DNA from: Streptomyces iakyrus
GTDB lineage: Bacteria > Actinomycetota > Actinomycetes > Streptomycetales > Streptomycetaceae
Length of the DNA: 64,000 nucleotides
Assembly: GCF_000717055.1 (NCBI RefSeq)
Contig: NZ_JNXI01000017.1
Coordinates: 1 to 64,000, forward strand
Direction: 5' to 3'
Part shown: positions 22,947-32,265 of the stretch, one piece after another
Layout: the number at the start of each line of letters is the position of its first letter
How positions within the stretch are numbered: position 1 is the stretch's first letter
Notes under the pieces: generated by a model
Seen by the model: the letters and a program-made list of their open reading frames with translations, nothing else
Database searches by the model: none
Told to the model about the DNA's origin: nothing
Program-made: the position numbers and the translations under genes

Positions 22947-23639
22947 TCACCGGTCGGGTCCGGCGCTCCGCACCGACGGGCGGAGAATCATGAGGGAGTC
23001 TTCCGGGGTCGCCACCATGGCGAAGGGGAACCGGTCGAGGTCCAGGCAGAGCGAGACGTCGTCGGGGTGGACGCCCTGCCGTACACCCTCCGTCAGCTCG
23101 GCGGCGGCGCGCGACGCAGCAGCACGCCGGAGGAAGTCGGTCGCCGCCGTCCCTGTCCCGGTGGCCCTCAGGGCGATGTACTGGGCGCACGCAAGGTCTT
23201 CCTCGGCCTGCCCGCCCTCGCCGGTGACCAGGAACGTGACGCGGTCGCACCCGCGCGTCCGCAGGACCCGGGCCGTGGCCTCCGCCACCACGAAGCCGGC
23301 GCACAGCACCAGCGACGCCTCCCTGACCGCGAGGGCGCCGACCGTCCCCGCCGTCGTCTTCTGCACGACGGTCCGCCCGGCGAGGTCGGCAGAGCGCAGC
23401 AGTCCCGGTGAGTTGACGGCATCGAACCCGGGCGCGGGCGGACCGTCCTTGAGCGCCACCCAGTCGGGGTGACGTGCCTTGAGCGCCAGGGCGTCCTCCG
23501 GCGACTCCGCGAGAACGATCTTCTCCGCCCCTCGTGCGAAGGCCCAGGCGGCCACCGTGAAGGCACGCATGACGTCGACCACGACGGCCACGGACGGGGC
23601 TTCGGCAAGTTCCGGTATGCCAAGGAACCGAGTCTCCAT
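22947..23639 (-). CDS. ComB-like 2-phosphosulfolactate phosphatase family protein
   Basis: About 230 residues. The pattern [28 protein letters not shown], then [16 protein letters not shown] and [14 protein letters not shown] matches the ComB family, which in methanogens removes phosphate from 2-phosphosulfolactate during coenzyme M synthesis. Streptomyces do not make coenzyme M by that route as far as is known, so the bacterial role is unclear. ATG 23639 gives the family N-terminus; a TTG at 23657 is also open. No ComA or ComC gene is adjacent. Confidence 0.8.
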   Translation of the reverse strand: METRFLGIPELAEAPSVAVVVDVMRAFTVAAWAFARGAEKIVLAESPEDALALKARHPDWVALKDGPPAPGFDAVNSPGLLRSADLAGRTVVQKTTAGTVGALAVREASLVLCAGFVVAEATARVLRTRGCDRVTFLVTGEGGQAEEDLACAQYIALRATGTGTAATDFLRRAAASRAAAELTEGVRQGVHPDDVSLCLDLDRFPFAMVATPEDSLMILRPSVRSAGPDR

Positions 23640-23788
23640 CGGGCCATGATCGCTCAAGCCCTTCCCGCCGCGCTTGGAAGCGCAGAACAGGTCGGCGTCA
23701 CGGACGACCGGGCGGGCGGTCAGCGAGCTGCACGTGTGCGCTACATTTTGCCTCTCCTTGATCTCTACGCTTCGGAGTTGGCAATCCC

Positions 23789-24211
23789 ATGAGCGACATC
23801 GTCAATGGACTCGGGCGGGCCACCGCGTACGGCGGTCTGGGACTGGTCCTGTTGCTCCTCGGCATCGTCCTGGTGGACGTGCTGACGCCTGGAAAGCTCG
23901 GGCGGCAGATCTGGGAACAGCGCAACCGCAACGCGGCCACGGTCCTCAGCTCCGCGCTGCTCGGCATCGGCGGCATCGTGTTCACGTCGATATGGACGAC
24001 GTACGAGGACTTCGGCAAGGGGCTGGTCTCGACCGCGGCGTTCGGGCTGCTGGGACTGGTGATGATGGCGGTGGCGTTCCTGCTGGTGGACCTGGTCACG
24101 CCGGGCCGCCTGGGGGCGACGCTGGTCGAGACGGAGCCTCATCCCGCGGTCTGGGTGACGGCCTCGTGCAACCTCGCCGTGTCGGCCGTCATCGCGGCGT
24201 CCATCGCCTGA
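23789..24211 (+). CDS. DUF350 family membrane protein
   Basis: A 140-residue protein with four transmembrane segments in two similar halves: [50 protein letters not shown] and [55 protein letters not shown]. The repeated VDxLTPGxLG motif is the hallmark of DUF350. The function is not established. It lies 94 bp before the arginine deiminase gene in the same direction, but with no evident coupling. Confidence 0.88.
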   Translation: MSDIVNGLGRATAYGGLGLVLLLLGIVLVDVLTPGKLGRQIWEQRNRNAATVLSSALLGIGGIVFTSIWTTYEDFGKGLVSTAAFGLLGLVMMAVAFLLVDLVTPGRLGATLVETEPHPAVWVTASCNLAVSAVIAASIA

Positions 24212-24305
24212 AGCGCTGACGGGGTAACTCTCGCAACACAGTGAACGCACAGGCACAGTTCCACCTCTTGTAGGGCGGAAGCCCCCCAACTGAGAGGAAC
24301 GTGCC

Positions 24306-26288
24306 GTGCGTTCACCGAGACCTGTACGTTCGCGCCTGTACCCGGCCGGGTCGGTGGTACTGGCCATGGCTGCCGCCGGATCCGTGCTGGCCGGGCCGGT
24401 CGGCTCCGCCTTCGCCGCCGACACAGGCGTACGCGCCGATCTGCGGGCGGACGTGAACCGCGACGGACGCGTCGATGTCACCGGTGGCAGCGACAAGACG
24501 GGTGAGGACGCCTGGTCCGTCGACCGCGGAGCCGTGGTCCTGCCCAACATCGATGACGACTCCAAGCGGTGCCCGGTGACCGCGCCCGACGGCGAGCCCC
24601 TGACCGACGCCAAGCTGGCCGCCTGCAACGACGGCTCCGACACGAAGGTCAACGGCACCGAGGACGCGGCCGACCTCGCCCGGGTCCGTTCCGTGCCCCT
24701 GCCCGGCCTCCCCGCGAACGCCACGGGCAGTCTGAAGCTGGCCACGGGCGGCAAGCACGCGCACCTTTTCCTCCAGCGCGCCGGCAGGTGGGTCCCGGTG
24801 ACGTCCGCGACCCGGCTGACGGCCGCCGAGTTGCGCTCCGGTGTGGAGTTCGGCGTCGAGGCCACCGACGTCGTCCGCGACACCGCGACGTGGGACGGCC
24901 GAGCGGTGGTCCGGCTGACGGTGACGTCCGGTCAGAAGTCCACCTCCGACGCCGTGACCCTGCGCGTAGCGCCGCTGCTGACTCAGCACCACCTTCAGGA
25001 CACCCAGCAGGTGATGGTGTCCAAGGTCCAGGGCGACGGCCCGGACAGCCGTCTCCAGCGGGAGTTCGTCGCCGCTCTCGAGAAGGAGGTCAAGAAGGCC
25101 GGGGTCACGACGCCTCTGGTCACCTTCGAGAAGTACGCCGACCGCTGGGCCCAGGACTTCGTCGAACCGGCCTACGTCAGCATGACCGGGCCGGGCGGAC
25201 AGCGGCAGGTGATGCGCGTGATGCTGCGTTCCGCGCAACCGGACCGGGATGCGGGCCGGGAGCTGTTCGAGCGGATGCGCGGCCGGGACATCGGTGTCGT
25301 GCAGGTGACCGACGGGGCGGAGCCCGACGACTGGTCGCTGAACTCCATGGGGAACCTGGAGACCATCCCGCCCTACGCGCACGGCGGGCGTTCCTTCCCG
25401 GCCGGGCGGATCATCATGGGCGAGCGCAAGGACAGCGGGGCGCGCCCGTCGAAGGTGATGCGGACGATGCTCAGGGCGCAGGGGTTGCAGGACCCGCTGC
25501 TGCTGGACACCTCCTGGCTGGGCGTGGGCCACGTCGACGAGTTCGTGCAGTTCCTGCCCGCCGACACCCCGCGCGGCTGGCGCATCGGCATCGCCGACCC
25601 GAAGGCGGGTCTGCAACTGCTGCGCGACACCCAGCGCGACGGCCACGGCAGGACGAAGATGTTCTCCGTGCCGGGGCGCAGTGGCACGCCGGCCCCCAAG
25701 GAGACCATCGACCAGGCGCTCGCCTCCCGTCACCTGGTGGCCGACAACGAGATGGCGGCGCGGCGCATCGCGGCCAACCTGGAGATCCTCAAGCGCGAGA
25801 CCGGGGTCACCGACGAGGAGATCGTGCGGGTCCCCGCGCTGTACACCCGTGACTCGGAGGCTCTGACCGCCGACGGCCAGGAGGTTCCCGTGCCGCGTCT
25901 GACGCGCATGGGCGCCGGTTCCGACCTCGTGGACAGCCTCCGGGAGCAGGGCCAGCAGAAGTGGCTCGCGGAGAATCCCGCCCCCGGTGCGGCGGCTCCG
26001 GCGACGGTGACGACCAGCGCCTACGTGCCCGGTGCGGTCAACGGCGTGCTCCTGGGGCGCGACCGCTACCTCGCGCCCCGCCAGTGGGGACCCGTCATCG
26101 GCGGCAAGGACATCTTCACGGAAGCCGTCACCGCCGTCTACCAGCGGGTCGGACTGAAGGTCTCGTACATCGACGACTGGTACACGTACCACCTCGGTAT
26201 GGGTGAGGTGCACTGCGGCACCAACACCCTGCGCGACGCGACGGCCGCGTGGTGGCAGCGCCCGGTGGCCGACCGCAACGGGGCGTAG
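24306..26288 (+). CDS. Secreted protein-arginine deiminase (PAD) family enzyme
   Basis: A 660-residue protein with a Sec signal peptide (start GTG 24306 after GAGAGGAA; cleavage near AFA-ADT, residue 38). The PAD catalytic core is intact: Asp284 in RWAQDFVEPAYV, His409 and Asp411 in GHVDEFVQFLP, and the nucleophile Cys637 in GEVHCGTNTLRD. These correspond to Asp350, His471, Asp473 and Cys645 of human PAD4. An N-terminal Asp-rich stretch (RADVNRDGRVDV) looks like a dockerin or EF-hand calcium loop, fitting a calcium-dependent enzyme. It should convert peptidyl-arginine to citrulline outside the cell. A hairpin follows the stop. Confidence 0.9.
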   Translation: MRSPRPVRSRLYPAGSVVLAMAAAGSVLAGPVGSAFAADTGVRADLRADVNRDGRVDVTGGSDKTGEDAWSVDRGAVVLPNIDDDSKRCPVTAPDGEPLTDAKLAACNDGSDTKVNGTEDAADLARVRSVPLPGLPANATGSLKLATGGKHAHLFLQRAGRWVPVTSATRLTAAELRSGVEFGVEATDVVRDTATWDGRAVVRLTVTSGQKSTSDAVTLRVAPLLTQHHLQDTQQVMVSKVQGDGPDSRLQREFVAALEKEVKKAGVTTPLVTFEKYADRWAQDFVEPAYVSMTGPGGQRQVMRVMLRSAQPDRDAGRELFERMRGRDIGVVQVTDGAEPDDWSLNSMGNLETIPPYAHGGRSFPAGRIIMGERKDSGARPSKVMRTMLRAQGLQDPLLLDTSWLGVGHVDEFVQFLPADTPRGWRIGIADPKAGLQLLRDTQRDGHGRTKMFSVPGRSGTPAPKETIDQALASRHLVADNEMAARRIAANLEILKRETGVTDEEIVRVPALYTRDSEALTADGQEVPVPRLTRMGAGSDLVDSLREQGQQKWLAENPAPGAAAPATVTTSAYVPGAVNGVLLGRDRYLAPRQWGPVIGGKDIFTEAVTAVYQRVGLKVSYIDDWYTYHLGMGEVHCGTNTLRDATAAWWQRPVADRNGA

Positions 26289-26316
26289 GCAGCGGGTGGT
26301 TGCCGGCCGCGGCTGC

Positions 26317-26350
26317 GGGGCCCGTCGTACTGCTGGTCGTGACGGGCCCC
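26317..26350 (+). terminator. Hairpin after the PAD gene
   Basis: Arms GGGGCCCGTC (26317-26326) and GACGGGCCCC (26341-26350) pair perfectly over 10 bp, 28 bases past the stop of the PAD gene. Confidence 0.65.
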
Positions 26351-26431
26351 CGGCGAACCTGGTCCTTCGCCCGCTCGAAGAGGAAAAGCAGCGGCTCGGC
26401 CTTGCGGATTCCACCGCCGGGCCGCGCCGGA

Positions 26432-26950
26432 TCAGTGCCCGGCCGCCGCCTTCACCAGGGCGACCGCCACACCGATCGCCGCGTCCGCCAGGCCCGCCAC
26501 CGTCGCCGCCAGGGCGCCGCCTCCCATGCGCAGGCCGCCCAGACAGCCCCACAGGAAAAGGGAGAGGACGCCCACCCCCGCAGCCGTCAGCAGCGCGGCG
26601 TGCAAGGACAGGGCGTCCAGCGCGGCCAGGGCGATCAGTACGGCCGGGCCCACGGCGCAGGACAGCAGGGGACTGCTGACGTACAGCATGCGGCGCAGCT
26701 CGGGGCCGGTGGCCAGCCGGCGGTGGACCGTGCGGTGGGCCTGCTGGTCGGCGACGAACGCCGCGAGCCACAGCCCCAGTGCGGTCGTCAGGACCGTGGC
26801 GACGGCGCCGAGGGAACCCACGTCGCCGAGGGACAGTCCGACGACGACGGCGATCATCGTGATGGTCGCGTAGATCCGCTCCTTGAGACGGTCCGCCAGT
26901 ACGGCGGCCTCCGTTCCGGGCGGCACATCCGCTCGCCGGTCGTCCGCCAC
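26432..26950 (-). CDS. Multi-pass membrane protein of unknown function
   Basis: A 172-residue protein with about five hydrophobic segments (YATITMIAVVVGLSLGDVGSLGAVATVLTTALGLWLAAFV; MLYVSSPLLSCAVGPAVLIALAALDAL; AALLTAAGVGVLSLFLWGCLGGL; LAATVAGLADAAIGVAVALVKAAAGH) after a short acidic/basic N-terminus. A basic loop HRTVHRRLATGPELRR follows the second segment. I do not recognise a named family. It is convergent with the PAD gene and divergent from the propeller-like gene at 27194. Confidence 0.75.
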   Translation of the reverse strand: MADDRRADVPPGTEAAVLADRLKERIYATITMIAVVVGLSLGDVGSLGAVATVLTTALGLWLAAFVADQQAHRTVHRRLATGPELRRMLYVSSPLLSCAVGPAVLIALAALDALSLHAALLTAAGVGVLSLFLWGCLGGLRMGGGALAATVAGLADAAIGVAVALVKAAAGH

Positions 26951-27193
26951 CTGATGCCCCTCACCTGTCCCGGGACGCGGGTCCCTCGTCCCCGTTCGGT
27001 CGTCGCGGCACCCGCGCTGTGCCCACGCCGGTCACGGCTCCCAGCATGCCTCCCGCCGTCGCCCGCGGCCGGTAACGCCGCAGCTGCGTCGGGGTGGTGG
27101 AGCCAATCCTCCGCGTGATGTGGCCGTGTGACGTCTGTTCAGCAGAGGTGAACCGCCCTAAGGTGAGCGACCTTCGCGTTCTGGGGAGGTCTC

Positions 27194-28243
27194 GTGAACG
27201 GGCTTCGCGCGGTCGTCGTCTGCCTCGTGATCGCGTGTGCCGCGGTGGTGTCGCCCGCCTCGGCCGTGGCGCCGGGCTGGTCGGCGCTGCCCGTGCCGGC
27301 GGCGGCCCCTCCGGTGACGGTGTCCGACCTCGCCGCCCGCGGGCCGGGCGAGGCGTGGGCGACCGGGTACGAGCACGCCACCGACGGGCTGAGGCCCCTG
27401 GTGTACCGGTGGGACGGCACGGCGTGGAGCCGGGACACCGGCTTCCCCGGAGCCGGCGAAGCGGGCTGGCTCGGCAAGGTGCAGTTCGTCGGCGACGAGA
27501 TGTGGACCTTGTACAACCGCTCGGGTTCGGGCGCGATTCTGCGCCGGGCGGCGGAAGGCTGGAGCACCGTCCCGCTGCCGCAGCCCCTGTGGACCTACCA
27601 GGACTTCGCCGCCGTGCCGGGTGCCGCGTGGGTGGTGGGAGAGGACGACACCGGGCTGAAGGTGCTGCACTACGACCGCTCGGGCTGGACCGCGCAGTCC
27701 GTGCCCGACGATGTCCGGTACGTCATGGGGATCACCGCACGCTCCGCCGCCGACGCATGGGCCTGGGGGGACACCAGCACCGGGACGACCGTGCTGCGCT
27801 GGAACGGCACGACGTGGCGGGACGCGAAGGTGCCGCTGCCGCCGGACAGCAACGTGCACACGGTCCTGCCCGAACCGTCCGGCCGGGTCACCGTCGGCGG
27901 CAGTCAGTACACCGACGGCGCGGCCCGCACCTATCTGACGACCTGGAACGGGCACACCTGGCGCACCACGTACCCGCCGCTGGGCGACACCCACACCGAG
28001 GCCATGGTGCGCGGCCCGGACGGCGCGCTGTGGCTGCCGGTGCGCAGCGACCTCGCGTTCCGGTCGAAGTACGCGCGGGTGGACGGCCCCCGCACCACCT
28101 TCTCCTACGGCCCCGAACGCACGAACGCGATCGACGTCAGACCTCGGGCACTGGCGAGGGCCGGGTCCTCGCTGCTGTCCTTCGGGACCGTCGAGATCTA
28201 CGGCTCCAGACCCAACCTGATGAGTGAGCGGCTGGGAGGCTGA
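27194..28243 (+). CDS. Secreted propeller-like protein (first of tandem pair)
   Basis: A 349-residue protein, GTG start after GGGGAGG. The signal peptide (MNGLRAVVVCLVIACAAVVSPASA) is followed by repeats of the type GEAWATGY...YRWDGTAWSRD, DAWAWGD...LRWNGTTWRDAKVP and TTWNGHTWRTTYPP. The repeating W-x-G and WDG-W units suggest a beta-propeller or Kelch-like fold, probably exported. No catalytic motif is seen. It has a sequence-related neighbour 2 bp downstream. Confidence 0.8.
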   Translation: MNGLRAVVVCLVIACAAVVSPASAVAPGWSALPVPAAAPPVTVSDLAARGPGEAWATGYEHATDGLRPLVYRWDGTAWSRDTGFPGAGEAGWLGKVQFVGDEMWTLYNRSGSGAILRRAAEGWSTVPLPQPLWTYQDFAAVPGAAWVVGEDDTGLKVLHYDRSGWTAQSVPDDVRYVMGITARSAADAWAWGDTSTGTTVLRWNGTTWRDAKVPLPPDSNVHTVLPEPSGRVTVGGSQYTDGAARTYLTTWNGHTWRTTYPPLGDTHTEAMVRGPDGALWLPVRSDLAFRSKYARVDGPRTTFSYGPERTNAIDVRPRALARAGSSLLSFGTVEIYGSRPNLMSERLGG

Positions 28244-28245
28244 CC

Positions 28246-29355
28246 ATGGCACGCAGACTGTTCGTCGCGGCCCTCGCCGTCGCCATGACGGTCATGGCCG
28301 GCATGAGCCCGGCCGGGGCGGACACCACGTCCTGGCAGCACGTTCCGGTCCCGGCGCAGGTACGTCCGCAGGCCGGCCTGAACGAGGCCGTGGCGTTCGG
28401 GCCGGACCGGGCCTGGGCGGTGGGTGCCGACGCCGTCGGCCGCGAGGCGCCGGGCTTCCCGCTGGTGCTGCGCTGGGACGGAACGGCGTGGCAGCGCCAG
28501 GACCTGCCCGGGATCCGCTGGCAGGGGGAACTGCTGTCCGTCGCCGGGACCTCACCGGCCGCCCTCTGGGCGGTCGGCCGCGATACGGCGGGCGGTGCCC
28601 GCCTGCTCCGCTTCGACGGCGTCGCCTGGTCCGAGAGCCGGCCGCCGCGGGGTGTGGTGGCGACCAGGGTCGTGACCGGCGGCGGCGAGACCTGGCTGAT
28701 CGGTTCGCGGGACGGCGCCCAGGTGCTGCTCCGCTTGGACGGGCGCGCCTGGCAGGACGTGCCGGCACCGCCGGGAGCCGTGTACGGCCTGCACGTCCTC
28801 GCGGCCGACGACGTCTGGGCCGCGGGCGAAACCGCCTCGGGTGCGGCCGTGTCGCACTGGGACGGGCAGGCGTGGCAGCAGACGATCGTGGACGGGTTCC
28901 CGCGGTCGGCCGTGGGCAGTGTGCTGGCGGTCTCGCCCACGGAGGTGTGGGCGGGTGGCACGGCCGGGTTCGTCGGCGGCCCGGTGGGGCGGCCGATTCC
29001 GCCCCTGCTGGTCCGCTGGGACGGGCAGGCGTGGAACCGGGTGACGGTGCCCACCGACTTCGGCGGCATCACGTCCCTGGCGCCCGGCGCGTCCGGCGAG
29101 CTGGGCTGGGTCTCGGTGGCCCGCTCGCAGAAGTGGGGCCCGCCGGGCAGCACTCCCCCGTGGGTCCCCGGGCCGGACTTCCTCGCCTGGAACGGCCGGT
29201 CGTTCACCGGGTACGACGAACCGGCGGTGGCCGGCGAGGGCGACTCGAGGAGCCTGCGGCTGGCGCCGGTGCCGGGCACGGCGACGGTGTGGTCGGTCGG
29301 CCGCGCCGACGGCCCCGAGGGCACCTTCGCTCCTCGCATCCTGCGGTACGGCTGA
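28246..29355 (+). CDS. Secreted propeller-like protein (second of tandem pair)
   Basis: A 369-residue protein starting 2 bp after its paralogue's stop. The signal peptide MARRLFVAALAVAMTVMAGMSPAGA is followed by six or seven units such as DRAWAVGADAVG...LRWDGTAWQRQDLPG, AALWAVGRDTAG...LRFDGVAWSE, LRLDGRAWQDVPAPP and VRWDGQAWNRVTVP. The shared unit and order show that the pair arose by tandem duplication. The role is unknown; extracellular binding is a guess. Confidence 0.8.
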   Translation: MARRLFVAALAVAMTVMAGMSPAGADTTSWQHVPVPAQVRPQAGLNEAVAFGPDRAWAVGADAVGREAPGFPLVLRWDGTAWQRQDLPGIRWQGELLSVAGTSPAALWAVGRDTAGGARLLRFDGVAWSESRPPRGVVATRVVTGGGETWLIGSRDGAQVLLRLDGRAWQDVPAPPGAVYGLHVLAADDVWAAGETASGAAVSHWDGQAWQQTIVDGFPRSAVGSVLAVSPTEVWAGGTAGFVGGPVGRPIPPLLVRWDGQAWNRVTVPTDFGGITSLAPGASGELGWVSVARSQKWGPPGSTPPWVPGPDFLAWNGRSFTGYDEPAVAGEGDSRSLRLAPVPGTATVWSVGRADGPEGTFAPRILRYG

Positions 29356-29388
29356 GTGGCCGGGCCGAGCAGTCGACGCGGGTGTCCC

Positions 29389-29766
29389 TCAGTGGCGGAC
29401 CAGACAGAACGGGTGCCCCGCCGGGTCGGCATAGATCCGCCAACTCCGCCCGTCCGCACCGGCGTCCAGCACATTCGCTCCCTGGGCCAGCACCTCCTCT
29501 TCGGCGCGGTCCAGGTCCGTGACTCCGAAGTCGAGGTGGAACTGCTGCGGTCCGGCCGGGTCGGGCCACGCGGGCGGCCGGTAGGGCGTCACCCGCTGGA
29601 AGGCCAGGACGAGACCGGACGCCGTGTGCAGCGTCGCCCAGGCGTCGCTCAGCGCCCACCGCCAGTCCGGCTGGTTGACGGTGCCACCGAGAAGCGACCG
29701 GTAGAACCCGGCCAGTTCCATCGGTTCGGGGCAATCCAGCACCACGCACTGCACGTCAGCGATCAT
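29389..29766 (-). CDS. VOC family protein (Glyoxalase_6-like)
   Basis: A 125-residue vicinal-oxygen-chelate protein: MIADVQCVVLDCPEPMELAGFYRSLLGG at the start, QQFHLDFGVTDLDRAEEEVLAQGANVLD in the second half and YADPAGHPFCLVRH at the end, the usual signature of the Glyoxalase_6 group. Activity unknown. Convergent with the second propeller gene and downstream of the liv terminator. Confidence 0.85.
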   Translation of the reverse strand: MIADVQCVVLDCPEPMELAGFYRSLLGGTVNQPDWRWALSDAWATLHTASGLVLAFQRVTPYRPPAWPDPAGPQQFHLDFGVTDLDRAEEEVLAQGANVLDAGADGRSWRIYADPAGHPFCLVRH

Positions 29767-29784
29767 GGCCCGATCCTAGGCGGA

Positions 29785-29815
29785 GCTCTTCGCCTGCTCT
29801 CGGCAGGTCGAAGAG
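29785..29815 (-). terminator. Hairpin downstream of the liv operon
   Basis: GCTCTTCG-CCTGC (29785-29797) pairs with GCAGG-T-CGAAGAGC (29802-29815) as a 13-bp stem with one bulged base and a short loop. It lies 30 bases past the stop of the binding-protein gene. Confidence 0.6.
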
Positions 29816-29845
29816 CCGCCACCTGGTGAGACCGGGCCCTGATCG

Positions 29846-31129
29846 TCACCCGGTCCGAGAAGCGAGGTACTGCTCGACGCCCGGCGCGGTGTGGGCGTCT
29901 TCCACGTTCACCGCGGCTCCCACCGCCTTGGCGTCCGGCTTGTGCACGTACGTCGAGGTGTTCGCGGGTTGCGCCTTGTCGGAGAAGTTCTGCGCGGTGC
30001 CGAGGCCGACGTCGACCCTGGACTGCGAGCGGTGGGCCTTGACCACGTCCTCGCGGGCCAGACTGCCGTTCTCACAGGCCTTCTTCAGGTCCGTGCCCAT
30101 CAGCTGAGCGGCGTTGTAGCCGGAGAGCACGCCGGAGTCGACGAGGGAGTCCGGGTACTTCTTCTTGTAGGCGGCGACCATCTTGCGCACCCCGGCCAGG
30201 TCGGAGCTGACCGCGGGTGCGGCGCTGACCACGTTCAGCAGGGCCGCAAGGGCGGGGGCGGCCGGGGTCTTCATCAGCTGCGGGGCGTAGCCGGGGGCGC
30301 TGCTGACGACGGGAACCTTCAGGCCCCGGGAGGCCGCGACGCCGACCAGGGAAGCCGTCTGGGCCGGTCCCGCGCTGATCAGGATCGCTTTGACGCCTTC
30401 CTTGCGCAGGGCCGAGACCTGTGCGGACAGGTCGGTGTCCGTAGCCTTGATCTTCTGTCCGGCCAGCTTGAGGCCCGCCTTCTTCGCGGCCCAGCGCGAG
30501 CCCTCCAGCGCGTTCGCGCCGTAGTCGCCCTCGAAGTAGACGTGGCCGATCGTGTCGCCCTTGGCGATTCCCTTGGTGCGGGTGAGGAAGTCGACCGCGG
30601 CGATCATGTCGATGTCGTAGGTGGTGCCCAGGACCTGGACCGCGTCGCGGTCGAGCAGGGAGGCGGCCCAGGCCTGCGGGAAGGTGAGCACCTTGTCCCG
30701 CTCGATGTCGTCGAGCAGCGCGGCCATCACGGGCGAACCGATGACCTGGGGCAGTGCCACGACGTCCTGGGAGAGGTCGGCGTAGGCGGTGACGGCCTTC
30801 TGGACGTCGTAGCCGTGGTCCTTGACGACGATCTCGACGCGCCGGTCGCAGATGCCGCCGCGGGCGTTGACCTCGTCCGCCCACATCTGCTGGGCCTGCA
30901 CGATGCTCTTGCCGAGGGTGGCGTAGGGGCCGGTGAGGTCCGTCAGGGCACCGAGTCTGATGGTCTCGCCGGTCACTCCGGGGCCGGTCTTGATGCCGTC
31001 GGCACCGTCGGCGGTGCTCCCCGGGGAGCCGGCTTTGGAGCTGCATCCGGTGCCTGCGAGCAGCAGGGCCGCGAGGGCGGTGGCCAGAAGCGTTCTGGTG
31101 CGTGGTGCGGTGTGGTGCGTGTGCTTCAC
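29846..31129 (-). CDS. Branched-chain amino acid-type ABC transporter substrate-binding lipoprotein (LivK-like)
   Basis: A 427-residue periplasmic-binding-protein type I (LivK) lipoprotein. The GTG start at 31129 has AAGGAG upstream and overlaps the stop of the LivM gene (GTGA). The signal peptide ends at LLLAGTGC. The mature chain has the family landmarks ETIRLGALTDLTGPYATLGKSIVQAQQMWADEVNARGGI and HVYFEGDYGANALEG. Unusually for such operons it is encoded last. Ligands of this family range from branched-chain amino acids to amides, urea and aromatics; the actual one is not predictable. Confidence 0.9.
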   Translation of the reverse strand: MKHTHHTAPRTRTLLATALAALLLAGTGCSSKAGSPGSTADGADGIKTGPGVTGETIRLGALTDLTGPYATLGKSIVQAQQMWADEVNARGGICDRRVEIVVKDHGYDVQKAVTAYADLSQDVVALPQVIGSPVMAALLDDIERDKVLTFPQAWAASLLDRDAVQVLGTTYDIDMIAAVDFLTRTKGIAKGDTIGHVYFEGDYGANALEGSRWAAKKAGLKLAGQKIKATDTDLSAQVSALRKEGVKAILISAGPAQTASLVGVAASRGLKVPVVSSAPGYAPQLMKTPAAPALAALLNVVSAAPAVSSDLAGVRKMVAAYKKKYPDSLVDSGVLSGYNAAQLMGTDLKKACENGSLAREDVVKAHRSQSRVDVGLGTAQNFSDKAQPANTSTYVHKPDAKAVGAAVNVEDAHTAPGVEQYLASRTG

Positions 31130-32265
31130 GGGGTGGGCTCCTTGGCTCGTGCGGCGGACGTGGGCGGCTGGGACGGGGCGGTGGTACCGGAGGGCGGCGG
31201 GGCGGCCCGGCGGCTGCGCAGGCGTGCGCGCAGGCGGCGGGCCAGGCCGTGCAGGCCGTCGGGGGTGAAGAGGAGGATGAGGACGATCGCCGCTCCGTAG
31301 AGGTAGCGGGCGGCCTCGGTGGGTCCGATCGTGCCGTCGGTGGTGCCAGGTGCGGCCACCAGCGGAAGTTGGTCGGCGTAGCGGGTCATCAGCAGGGGCA
31401 GCGCGGTGACGAAGACGGCGCCCGCGGTGGCTCCGGCCACCGATCCCAGCCCGCCGATGACGATCATGGCGAGGTAGTCGACCGACAGCACGAGGCCGAA
31501 GTAGTCGGGCACGACGCGGCGGAAGGAGAGGGCGAGCAGCACTCCGGCCAGGCCCGCGTACATCGACGACACCACGAAGGCCGCCGAGCGGTAGCGGGAG
31601 ACGTTCACGCCCATCACGGCGGCCGCGGTCTCGCTGTCGCGCAGCGCCACCAGGGCGCGTCCCGGACGGCCGCGGAGGATGCCGCGGGCGGTGAACCAGG
31701 TGACCGCGAACAGCCCGAGTCCCAGGTACCAGAGCCGTTCCTCGGCGCCGAACGGGACGCCCAGCAGGGTCAGTTCGGAGTCCGTGGAGAAGGAGAAGCC
31801 GCCCACTTCCAGCGGCGGCACCGAGCGGCCGTTGAAGCCGCCGGTGACGGAGTCGGCGGTCAGCAGGACGTGGTGGCCGAGGAAGACCAGCGCCAGGGTG
31901 GCGACGCCCAGGTAGATGCCGCGCACCCGGCCGGCGACGGGGCTGAAGAGCCCGCCGGCCGCCCCCGCGAGCAGCACCGCCAGCACGGCGGCCACGGCCG
32001 TGGGCAGGCCGGGCCCGGGCTCGCCGGCCAGCCATACGTAGCCGTAGGCGCCCACGGCCAGGAAGAAGGCGTGGCCGAGGGAGAGTTGGCCCGCCGTGCC
32101 GGACAGCAGGCCCAGACCCACCGCGCCGACGGCGGCCGCCATCGAGAACAGTCCGATGCGCAGCCAGAACGCGTCGAGGTAGAAGGGCAGCGCGCACAGG
32201 ACGGTGACGACCGCGAGGGCCCGGCCCATCCGGATCGCGCGGGCGCGCGGGAGTCGCTCAGACAC
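31126..32265 (-). CDS. Branched-chain amino acid-type ABC transporter permease (LivM-like)
   Basis: A 379-residue permease with about ten hydrophobic segments: ALPFYLDAFWLRIGLFSMAAAVGAVGLGLLSGTAGQLSLGHAFFLAVGAYGYV is the classic LivM N-terminus, and GVNVSRYRSAAFVVSSMYAGLAG plus YLAMIVIGGLGSVAG are conserved. A charged C-terminal tail (LRARLRSRRAAPPP) ends at the overlap with the next gene. The GTG start overlaps the LivH stop by 8 bp. Confidence 0.92.
   Translation of the reverse strand: MSERLPRARAIRMGRALAVVTVLCALPFYLDAFWLRIGLFSMAAAVGAVGLGLLSGTAGQLSLGHAFFLAVGAYGYVWLAGEPGPGLPTAVAAVLAVLLAGAAGGLFSPVAGRVRGIYLGVATLALVFLGHHVLLTADSVTGGFNGRSVPPLEVGGFSFSTDSELTLLGVPFGAEERLWYLGLGLFAVTWFTARGILRGRPGRALVALRDSETAAAVMGVNVSRYRSAAFVVSSMYAGLAGVLLALSFRRVVPDYFGLVLSVDYLAMIVIGGLGSVAGATAGAVFVTALPLLMTRYADQLPLVAAPGTTDGTIGPTEAARYLYGAAIVLILLFTPDGLHGLARRLRARLRSRRAAPPPSGTTAPSQPPTSAARAKEPTP

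Noticed and set aside
27160..27174. AAGGTGAGCGACCTT palindrome before the first propeller gene, resembling half of a DtxR/DmdR iron box
   Set aside because: Only the GGTGAGC-like part fits and the 19-bp consensus is not met; the palindrome is short.
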